64,000 nucleotides of DNA from Hofstenia miamia (Eukaryota; Xenacoelomorpha; Acoela), in NCBI GenBank assembly GCA_004352715.1, contig SCFE01000113.1:1354466-1418465 (forward strand), written 5' to 3'. Every line of letters starts with the position of its first letter. Positions within the stretch are counted from its first letter, which is position 1. The position numbers and the translations under genes are program-made. Below the pieces are notes generated by a model. That model was given only the letters and a program-made list of their open reading frames with translations, had not been told where the DNA came from and made no database searches. This document shows positions 11,442 to 20,300 of this stretch, one piece after another.

Positions 11442-13482
11442 CATTAATGATTGTGGTCTCCGTCAATGAATCGCCTCCTTCATGCGTACGTGGGTCGCTC
11501 TTTTCATATGATAGCCGATAAAACACTGGTGAAATGCAGAAAGACAAAATTATCAAGTTCAGCACTTTCATAAAAAATAATAGTGGTGATTTGACCTGAA
11601 GTGGTCGTGATTGTTTGGGGAGCAACTTGAAACTCTCTTTAAGACTTGCTTTCGATAACAATATTTTGATTCATATTCGTTTTAACTCATTGCTAGGTAT
11701 CCTGTTGAATTTTTATTAATTCCTGTCAAATTAATTGAAGGAATTTTATTTGAAGGGCATTTAAGTCAATGAGTCTTAATATTTGGTTATACATTCAGTA
11801 TGCGTATCATTATGTCAACTTCATTTAATTTGAATCTTATTACAGTGCAATCTCGATTATCCAGTTGCTATGTAAACCTCCCTTTTTCCCCCAATATAGA
11901 GTATGTGACTTTGCAAAGCTTTAGTTGTACATGTGGTGGCTCCCATCGCTAGCTCCCAACTGAACGGTAAAGCTTGGATGGTACCTTCCAGAGCTGGTCT
12001 AGAAGCCCCGGTAAGAAAACGCCACAAATGTTGCCTGTCTCTACATGCTTTAAAAGGTTGGGGTGACAGGACTTAATATGCCGTAAATACCAACCTTTAC
12101 TCTTATACGACTTGTAACAGCCCTCTGCTATACACTTCCAGCAATTAACATCCGCTTCCCTATTGGAGATCTGCATATAGTCATCCCTGACATGACGATT
12201 GAAAGCTTTCTGCTCTGAAAACATGGTCACACTCCGTGCACCGTAGGTTTCTCGTACTGGCATTTGTAAGCTTTGGCACAATTGCGAAGACCGCCCCAAA
12301 AGTCCCCTTTTGATAAAATCCGTGTGACCTTTGATCACACCTGCAAATTCGTGAATAACTTCACTACCTTTCTTACCTCTAAAGCATGCTTTAGTCAATA
12401 TGAAATTGTACTGATATCGCAAACAATCCATAAGTTTGAAAGGCTGGGAACCATTTTAATCGTTAGCATTTGTTTCCATTGTACTTTTGCAAATGGGAAA
12501 CAACTTCATCTTTAGTATTTGTTTACAATCATATAAACTGAATACTAATGTTTTGACATTCTTTTAGAAGCTTTATCTTATCAAAATAGTGTTTTTTTTT
12601 CAAAACAGTTTTAAAGTAAATATTGACACATTCAATTAATTACAAATATAAGATAACGGAATATGACATGAAAGTTAGCAATTTTCTTGAAATTCATTAT
12701 TTCTGTCTATATAACAATATATTTATTTAATTCCATTATTGACATATTTTTAAAATTGCCAACCATATTGGCAATAAAATTGTTTCTACCACACCATAAT
12801 GGTATCCATAATGTGGTACATAATGATATGGTACTATACCATAGTTAATCCGCCACTTGGGCGCAATACATCCAAAATTAGGGTTCTTTAAGTAATCGTG
12901 AATGTTTAATATATGTATGTATTAGTTTGTAAAATTGGTTGTTTAGTTTCCAATAATAAACTGTTTTGCTAGAATGTTTACTTGAGATCTTTTTAACATA
13001 GAGCACCAATTTATTTTATTCATGTAATCACAAAATCACAATTTTCAATGATGTAATTTTCTGGAATTGCGCAATTTTGTGTTATGGGCATGTGGTTGGG
13101 CCAATTAAACTACTTTCATAAATTGCGCAACATTGTATCATTCAACGCTAGACTATATTTCCGCTAGACTTTAATATTTGTTTGATTTACACTGTCTAAT
13201 AATTATATCCACAATTATGCATTTTGCAAATTTAGCCATTGTATTAATCGACAGGATTAGTGATATTTTCCCAAATATAATTTGAATTTATATATGTATT
13301 CAAAATTAATTCGCTAGTTTATTGAATAAAAACGACGATTTTTGGTCAGTGTTTGTTAATTTGACCGTGATCGCATGTGGTCGGTAATTAGTTGAGGTAT
13401 TTCTTTAAACGGTTTATAAAGTGATGAAAACATTAAATAACTGATTGTAATTGAATTAAATATGATAATGGCAATAAATATT
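11442..13482. repeat. Zinc-finger repeat, copy A (about 2.0 kb)
   Basis: Longest single-orientation copy of a family seen three times here. Left boundary ATGATTGTGGTCTCCG, right boundary near GGCAATAAATATTA; both are defined by where similarity to copy C stops or jumps. It holds a 160-codon minus-strand frame (11949-12431), a pogo-like terminal motif at 11843 (CAGTGCAATCTCGATTATCC after TA) and a run of ATGGTA-type inverted motifs around 12790-12845. Compared with copies B and C it lacks about 25 bp near 12845. The right part (12890-13480) is shared only with copy C. No known transposon family was recognised. Confidence 0.8.
11949..12431 (-). CDS. Repeat-encoded C2H2-like zinc-finger protein (copy A)
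   Basis: Seen: 160 codons, ATG at 12431, in-frame stop upstream, so this ATG or a later one is the start unless a spliced exon precedes it. Near residues 98-119 lies WKCIAEGC ... YLRHIKSCH, a C-x4-C-x12-H-x4-H arrangement with the aromatic and Leu positions of a C2H2 finger. The rest is basic and not recognised. Nearly the same protein is encoded by copy B, with one residue different (D to G close to the C-terminus). C2H2 fingers followed by HPN/HP are common at the N-terminus of R2/NeSL-type LINE proteins, which also occur in this window, so a LINE-derived N-terminal fragment is one possibility; a transposon accessory protein is another. Function unknown. Confidence 0.55.
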   Translation of the reverse strand: MDCLRYQYNFILTKACFRGKKGSEVIHEFAGVIKGHTDFIKRGLLGRSSQLCQSLQMPVRETYGARSVTMFSEQKAFNRHVRDDYMQISNREADVNCWKCIAEGCYKSYKSKGWYLRHIKSCHPNLLKHVETGNICGVFLPGLLDQLWKVPSKLYRSVGS

Positions 13483-13570
13483 ACGACAGCAACACATACT
13501 TATTGAAATATCATATCAACGTCAACAGGCAGCGAAGGCACTTGTAGACGTTATTTACCACGATTAATGG

Positions 13571-13703
13571 CTTTACAATTCGAGAGGAAATAGACAAGCC
13601 TATTTGATTTGGGATAGGTTGACTCGAAAAACCAACAAAAACCAGTGGTGCGTTTAGGATTTTTAAATTTTAAAACGGGGGAGGGGCTGACACCCATTTT
13701 TAC
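13571..13703 (+). repeat. Repeat shared with 52400-52525 (opposite strand), including hAT-like end
   Basis: From 13643 the sequence CAGTGGTGCGTTTAGGATTT, then AAAACGGGGGAGGGGCTGACACC, is the inverse of the right end of the element at 52188-52449. The 70 bp before it (GAGGAAATAGACAAGCCTAT and on) also match, in inverse, the DNA just outside that element. So the shared unit is larger than the element, or an old insertion was copied with its flank. Confidence 0.65.
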
Positions 13704-14144
13704 AGAAAAAAATTGTACGGAATATTACAGTGTACATACAATTAATTACACCTTTATTAATTATGTTCCCTCGCGATTTTTATGCATCCATCTTAGTACA
13801 CTAAAAAATATCTTTCCCTTTTTCTATATTAATTGATTATTATAAAACAAGACACCTCAGTCAAACTATTACTTGCATATTTGTTGTCATACAGTGGATT
13901 AAGGTCTTGTTTGGAGGTGTTCATCACACATTGTTTGCGGTTATGCACTATGTTTCTATTTTGAACTTGTTTCTAAAGCATTGTCTGAAAGCTTCATCAT
14001 AACCCAACTGCTCATCAGTATTTGTAGCCAGTTTTGTCAGTGACTTTTGTAATTGTATCGCCTTTCATTAGTTTTGCTATTTCACTCCAAGAAAGTGATA
14101 AAATAAGCCCTGGTCTACAAGCAAGTCAATTCTGGATTAGAAAA

Positions 14145-14148
<4 letters not shown>

Positions 14149-14174
<26 letters not shown>
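14149..14174. repeat. (TA)n microsatellite
   Basis: Uninterrupted TA dinucleotides, about 13 units. Confidence 0.95.
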
Positions 14175-14176
<2 letters not shown>

Positions 14177-14307
14177 CATAACGCAAATTTTCAATTATTA
14201 TAACTATATTTCTTACAAAACATAAATTTGATATTCTTTGTATATCAATTCTTTGCATTACTTTTTTCAGTTTTTCGTTTTTCAGTGAATTTAAAATGTG
14301 AACGTTT

Positions 14308-14408
14308 GAGTTTGTATTGTTCGTTTATTTTTGTGATAGTTAAAATATGAAAAGTATGAGATTTGTATTGTTTGTTTATTTTTATGATAGTTAAAATATG
14401 AAAATTAT
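14308..14408. repeat. Two-unit tandem repeat, about 50 bp
   Basis: Units 14308-14357 and 14358-14408 both begin GAG-(A)-TTTGTATTGTT and end in TTAAAATATGAAAA-TAT, differing at a few bases. A third partial start (GAG) follows. Non-coding. Confidence 0.8.
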
Positions 14409-14989
14409 GAGTAGCATTATCAATCATTATGGTGTACATTTACCTCACTTAGCCATGAATAATAGATAAATAATTAAGTAGACATATTTAAAATTTTTCT
14501 GCTAACGCCAAATATAGTTACTCCTCTAGTAGGATGTGTCAAACTTTTCAAATTACATTTCCGTTTAAATGTATTTGCAGAAAGACAATATTATCAAGTT
14601 AACCACTTTCATAAAAAATAAAAGTGGTGATTTGACCTGAAGTGGTCATGATTGTTTGGGGAGCAACTGGAAACTCTCTTTAAGACTTGCTTTCGATAAC
14701 AATGTTTTGATTCCTATCCGTTTTAACTAATTTTTAGGTATCCTGTTGAATTTTTATTAATTCCTGTTAAATTAATTCAAGGAATTTTATTTGAAGGGCA
14801 TTTAAGTCAATGAGTCTTAATATTTGGTTATACATTCAGTATGCGTATCATTCTGTCAACTTCAGTTAATTTGAATCTTACTACAGTGCAATCTCGATTA
14901 TCCAGTTGCTATGTAAACCCCCCTTTTTCCGCCAATATAGAGTATGTGACTTTGCAAAGCTTTAGTTGTACATGTGGGGGCTCCCATCG

Positions 14990-15472
14990 CTAGCTCCCAA
15001 CTGAACGGTAAAGCTTGGATGGTACCTTCCAGAGCTGGCCTAGAAGCCCCGGTAAGAAAACGCCACAAATGTTGCCTGTCTCTACATGCTTTAAAAGGTT
15101 GGGGTGACAGGACTTAATATGCCGTAAATACCAACCTTTACTCTTATACGACTTGTAACAGCCCTCTGCTATACACTTCCAGCAATTAACATCCGCTTCC
15201 CTATTGGAGATCTGCATATAGTCATCCCTGACATGACGATTGAAAGCTTTCTGCTCTGAAAACATGGTCACACTCCGTGCACCGTAGGTTTCTCGTACTG
15301 GCATTTGTAAGCTTTGGCACAATTGCGAAGACCGCCCCAAAAGTCCCCTTTTGATAAAATCCGTGTGACCTTTGATCACACCTGCAAATTCGTGAATAAC
15401 TTCACTACCTTTCTTACCTCTAAAGCATGCTTTAGTCAATATGAAATTGTACTGATATCGCAAACAATCCAT
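14990..15472 (-). CDS. Repeat-encoded C2H2-like zinc-finger protein (copy B)
   Basis: 160 codons, nearly identical to the frame in copy A, with the same C-x4-C-x12-H-x4-H finger; the one residue change seen is D to G near the C-terminus. Near-perfect protein identity is matched by near-perfect DNA identity, so it reflects recent copying and does not by itself show selection. Promoter and expression unknown. Confidence 0.5.
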   Translation of the reverse strand: MDCLRYQYNFILTKACFRGKKGSEVIHEFAGVIKGHTDFIKRGLLGRSSQLCQSLQMPVRETYGARSVTMFSEQKAFNRHVRDDYMQISNREADVNCWKCIAEGCYKSYKSKGWYLRHIKSCHPNLLKHVETGNICGVFLPGLLGQLWKVPSKLYRSVGS

Positions 15473-15842
15473 AAGTTTGAAATGCTGGGAACCATTTTAA
15501 TCGTTAGCATTTGTTTCCATTGTACTTTTGCAAATGGGAAACAACTTCATCTTTAGTATTTGTTTACAATCATATAAACTGAATACTAATGTTTTGAAAT
15601 TCTTTTAGAAGCTTTACCTTATCAAACTAGTTTTTTTTCAAAACAGTTTTTAAAGTAAATATTTACACATTCAATTATTATAAATATAAGATAACGTTAT
15701 ATGACATGAAAGTTAGCAATTTTCTTGAAATTCATTATTTCTGTATATATAACAATATATTTATGGATTTCCATTATGGACATATTTTTAAAATTGTCAA
15801 CCTTGATTGGCCATAAAATTGTTTCTACCATACCATAATGGN

Positions 15843-16052
15843 GTTGCCTGTCTCTACATGCTTTAAAAGGTTGGGGTGACAGGACTTAATATGCCGTAAA
15901 TACCAACCTTTACTCTTATACGACTTGTAACAGCCCTTTGCTATGCACTTCCACACTCCGTGCACCGTAGGTTTCTCGTACTCACATGTGTAAGCTTTGG
16001 CACTGTTGCGAAGACTTCCCCAAAAGGCTCCTTTGGATAAAATCCGTGTCAC
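15843..16052 (-). pseudogene. Partial zinc-finger frame with internal deletion (copy B')
   Basis: A divergent relative of the 160-codon protein. About 30 codons between the YGAR-like segment and the finger are deleted in frame, so KPTVHGV runs straight into WKCIAKGC. E to K within the finger loop. Upstream, the homology continues to about 16150 but with substitutions that break the original ATG frame. Its 3' end meets the single N at 15842. Confidence 0.55.
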
Positions 16053-16625
16053 CTTTGATCAGACTCGCAAATTTGTGAATAACTTCCCTACCTTTCTTAT
16101 CTCTAAAGCATGATGTAGTCAATATGAAATTGTACTGATATCGCAAACAATCCATAAGTTTGAAAGGCTGGGAACCATTTTAATCGTTAGCATTTGTTTC
16201 CATTGTACTTTTGCAAATGGGAAACAACTTCATCTTTAGTATTTGTTTACAATCATATAAACTGAATACTAATGTTTTGAAATTCTTTTAGAAGCTTTAC
16301 CTTATCAAACTAGTTTTTTTTCAAAACAGTTTTTAAAGTAAATATTTACACATTCAATTATTATAAATATAAGATAACGTTATATGACATGAAAGTTAGC
16401 AATTTTCTTGAAATTCATTATTTCTGTATATATAACAATATATTTATGGATTTCCATTATGGACATATTTTTAAAATTGTCAACCTTGATTGGCCATAAA
16501 ATTGTTTCTACCATACCATAATGGTATCCATAATATGGTACATAATGATATGGTACCATACCATAATCGGCACCTCTGCTCAGAAACCCTAGTTAATCCG
16601 CCAATTGGGCGCAATACATCCAAAA

Positions 16626-17351
16626 CAAATTCTCAATGTCACACGGCTGAGGTCAACGTGATTCACAAGTGATGCCTACATGAGTTGTTTTTTCAATACA
16701 ATTTTAAGAAGATGGAATATTGTTGAGTGTATAATAGCAAAAGCTAAATGTTATCATCAATTTAATATTTACTGATGAATTCTTTAAGAACTTTGCAGTA
16801 CTGGAAAACAGGAAATTATTCTAATACTAATTCAGGGAAGCGTATAATGAATTGCGGGATCCAAAAAATCTGAAGGTTCTGTTCTTAAAATTACTCTGAT
16901 AGGTTTCACAGGGGATTTTCCCTTCCAACTGCTATCTTTGCATATAGTGGTGCCCCATATCACATTTCTCGACACATTTAGTTATTCCCGGAGGATGAAT
17001 GTATGTCCTTTCTTATGAAATGTGCAATATTTTATCTAAGTTCATATTGTAAATTTCTTTGCAGGAATGATAGATTGGAAACTTTTGGAATTTCAATTGA
17101 ACACATTTCTGCTTGAGGAAATATCTTTAAGTTGATCGTAATACATAATGCTGCTTATTTAATAAAATTAAATCCCGAAAATTAACGTAGAGAAAAATTT
17201 GCGAAAATATAACAGCAACCATAATTCAACATGTATACAGTTAGGTTATATTGAAATTTTGCTTTGTTACTTTATGCATGCTATTGGTTTAATATAAATG
17301 GTACACTGCAGAATATATGTATATATATATATGAAATTTTCATATCTTTTC

Positions 17352-17390
<39 letters not shown>

Positions 17391-17477
17391 ATATAATAAG
17401 ATATTGAGATTCTACTACAAATTTAGCATTATTTCTGATGCTATTTACATTTCTTAATTTTAATAGTATTCATTTAG
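16626..17477 (+). other. Last part of the long Rel-gene intron
   Basis: AT-rich, with a (TA)n-rich stretch at 17313-17387 that includes a small inverted repeat (ATGAAATTTTCAT). Ends with acceptor TATTCATTTAG. No gene seen. Confidence 0.55.
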
Positions 17478-17602
17478 TTGAGAAGAGTCTGGCAACGTTA
17501 AATTTCGACGAGGACGACATGTTTGAAGAACTTCCTGATGACAATACTCTTCCTTCATATGAAGATTTATTGGCTATGCAAATTGAGCCAGTCCTTAATT
17601 AA
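17478..17602 (+). CDS. Probable terminal exon of the Rel/NF-kB-type gene: acidic C-terminal tail
   Basis: Seen: acceptor TTCATTTAG at 17477, then two bases and 40 codons to TAA (17600-17602). The two bases need one more to make a codon, exactly what exon 4910-4978 leaves over. The peptide includes FDEDDMFEELPDD and SYEDLLAMQIEPVLN before the stop. Acidic residues mixed with bulky hydrophobics (F, L, M) are typical of transactivation segments at the C-terminus of Rel-class proteins. Joined to the three upstream exons it gives 176 residues with no ankyrin repeats. The stop codon is followed at once by GTAAGG, a strong donor, so the 3' UTR may itself be spliced. An unlisted exon in between cannot be excluded. 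Confidence 0.6.
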
Positions 17603-18880
17603 GTAAGGTGTGTTTTTTAGTGTGGGGTGTTTGTAGATAGGGGTTTCATATTGGGTTGGGTGTTTTTTTATTATTAACCATTTGTAAATAGAAAAACTTC
17701 AAAAGTGATCATGTTCCAATGCCATGAGTCTCGAAAACGTTTTCTGTTTTTGGAAAAGAACTTGGTTATTTTTGATTTCACCATCCTTTGGATTTTCTTC
17801 ATATTAATCAGTTTGTTAATTTCTAAAAGCATGACCATAACTTCAAAAAATGAACCAAAAGATCGATTTGATTTGTCTTGATCATAATCCATGTAAGATG
17901 TACCATTCAATATCTAGTTTCTATATTACACAATTCACAGCTTTTGTTTTGGATTATATCATGTCAATGGCTTCATAACAACTACCAGCTGACCAATCAG
18001 CGCTGATATGACAACTTAAGTATTGATGAAATTACAAATGAAATATTAATTTTGAATCACGTAATTCTCATTGGCTAATCATTTATATGCTTAGCTCGTA
18101 GTATTGGTAATAGCATCAAATATCTTCGTTTTTATGAAAATTAGCTTAACAATTTTTGCTTACTGCTAATAAATGTATTGTTAATAATCTCCAGAGCTTG
18201 TTGTTAGCAAAATATTCTTAGTCTAATCATCTAACAAAATTTAAGTTAAGATATGAACTGAAGGAAGCTACACACGAGGTCTGTCACTAGGATAACAGAC
18301 TGGGTTTGTACTATTTGGAAAACGTAAAAAGGCACGATCTGAAATAAAGGCTCATATCAAAAGAAACCAAACAACCTTGCAAAATTCATTTGCACATGTG
18401 TTAGTCATTACACAGTTGAGCTCCCAAACGTATGAATTCTATTTGTCCGATGTCATTCAAAATAGAAGAACAAGTAGCATTTCCTTTGTCTTTGACTGTT
18501 TTCTGTTTCGGTGATCAATGCTTCTTACATTGAAATCTTTGTGCTTTGACTCCCAGATTGTACTTATAAGCCCGTGTCTTTTTATCTGTTGTAATGGCAG
18601 GCAAGTCGGAAACTGCTTCCAGTCTTTTATTGTTGTTTTGTCGCATCTGCTTATATGCTTTACCATCTTTTCACAAATATTAGTGATAACAAAATTTTGC
18701 GTGATGATTTTTCACATTGTGATTGCCAGTTCATCTGTAATAATTCTTACTGTGATTCTATGATCGTTAACTACAAATCGCTTGAAGCATTTTTCAGTCT
18801 CTATTTATTGCCTGCAAGTTTTGAGTTTGCAATAATGTTGAAACCTCTTGACTGAAGTGTGGCTACAAATTTAGAACTAT
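17603..18880. other. Presumed 3' UTR/flank; no other gene recognised
   Basis: GT-rich just after the stop, then AT-rich. Possible polyadenylation motif AATAAA near 18338 (TGAAATAAAGG), unproven. Minus-strand frames at 17674-17910 and 18457-18666 show no domain. Confidence 0.45.
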
Positions 18881-18882
18881 TA

Positions 18883-19468
18883 CTGTAGAATGGGGGAACT
18901 TTAATAATGTATTTACAAAACCTTTTTAGATTTTTGCTGATTGACTTAAATTCTAAACTTTTAAAAAATGCTAAATTCATAGCTTTTTTAAAATTTAAAT
19001 ATTACAACAATAATGCTTATGTACTCATTAGAGCAGTTGAAGTGGGGTAACTTTAAACAATAATTTTATCCGAACGTGCTCATTTAAATCCATTGTTTTT
19101 TTGCTGTGGGTCATGGTCTCATGTTCCTAGATAAACATTTGCACGATTGATGTTATTGGATTTTTTATGACAGGAATGTTTCATTTGAAAAAATTTGAAA
19201 CCCAATCGCTTCTTTGCAAATTGTTTCGAAACCTGGCTCCTCATGACTTTTTCTTTTCATCTTTTGTGACGGACTTCCAGTTTATTTAAGGGAAATCCTC
19301 AGTTCAAAATTTATGAAGTGACACACTCTTCTACTTCCAAAAAAAACTTGCAACCTTTTAGTGCGTGTTAATTGAGAATGAAGTGACAAAAGCTAGTCAT
19401 GTGCATGGCTATTTGGGATTAATATTTTTAAAAGTTACCCCACATACTTAAGTTCCGCCGTTCTACAG
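18883..19468. mobile_element. TA-flanked MITE (Tc1/mariner-like), 586 bp
   Basis: Ends are CTGTAGAATGGGGGAACTTT on the left and, inverted, CTGTAGAACGGCGGAACTTA on the right, each bordered by TA (18881-18882 and 19469-19470). TA duplication is the hallmark of Tc1/mariner. A related inner motif (GTGGGGTAACTTTAAAC) occurs near 19040. No open frame, so non-autonomous. Confidence 0.8.
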
Positions 19469-19470
19469 TA

Positions 19471-19859
19471 GAATATATATATGCATGTACCTCCTTCTAC
19501 GTAAAGGCAAACTTCCAAAATGTGTATAGAAAGGAATCGAGAGCTGATTCATTTAGACTCGACATCTTTTTCTTCATCAATCTTGAATAGATCTTATCCA
19601 TAAAATGCTCGTTGAGCACAATAGTCGAAAGAATTTACATGGAAAACCAATGTTATGCAGATAAGGAGGTATATGTATATCTACATACCTATATATATAT
19701 GTAGCTGGTCAAAATCTAATGCCTATTTGTCTTTAAAACAGTTTTTCTAATATCATTTAGCAATATTTTAACTTTCAACTTAGTCATTATTGTATTCAAC
19801 TTACTTTCGCCATCACATTACCCATGGTTGAAAACTATTCTGCGAAAGTCAGCATATCT
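19471..19859. other. No gene recognised
   Basis: AT-rich, short TATA-rich tracts near 19475 and 19690. Confidence 0.5.
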
Positions 19860-20300
19860 GAGTGATCTACTTACTTCATGGTGATCGTGAAATTGTTGTC
19901 CACGAATAAGTAAATGAAAATCAGAGGTAGTGGAATTGGGCTGTAAAGTGAATGTGAAACCACAAACCAACCCATTCGAGAGATTGCTGTCGTGTTATGG
20001 AACGATGCGTGAGGTCTGTAATTATGCAACAGAAATATGTGCACATTTTCTGCGGGTCTCATTCTTCCAATGGCCTCTCTTAGTTTCTTCACATTAGAAA
20101 TGTATTTTTCTCTGTTCTCTACAAAATCCAATAGCACAACAACTTTGCGATCACAAAGACCTGTCAAAGATGCCTTCTTTTTTATCTTTGAATGGTGAAT
20201 TTCTACAGACGAAGGAATCAAGATGGCCTCACTGCATTGGCTATTGTTTTAGTTCAGGGATCCTTAGAGAATACCCCTCGATGTCGTGTGAATGAAGAAG
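19860..20300 (-). mobile_element. Mariner transposase remnant
   Basis: Minus-strand frame 20221-19871 reads KVVVLLDFVENR, then LREAIGRMRP, then LLHNYRPHAS and SHSLYSPIPLP. These line up with mariner blocks: (V)LIDFLExG, LLxAIxxxRPG, the second catalytic region LLHDNARPHxA and the PHPPYSPDLAPSDYHLF region. The Asp of HDN is Tyr-shifted or lost, and PDLAPSD appears only in another frame (NSTTSDFHLL), so the copy is dead. Weak similarity continues upstream to about 20300. Confidence 0.75.

Larger units (their letters stand above)
13483..14577. other. Spacer between repeat copies A and B
   Basis: AT-rich. Holds the short repeats at 13571-13703, 14149-14174 and 14308-14408 listed separately. No gene recognised. 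Confidence 0.6.
14578..16625. repeat. Zinc-finger repeat, copy B with internal duplication
   Basis: Matches copy A from its base 11534 onward (GCAGAAAGACAA) to about 12,890, so the first ~90 bp of the unit are missing. A single N at 15842 joins it to a second partial copy of the finger-coding region and 3' flank (15843-16524). The last ~390 bp before the N are almost identical to 16140-16524, which looks like an assembly join of overlapping or haplotypic contigs, or a very recent duplication. Confidence 0.8.
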
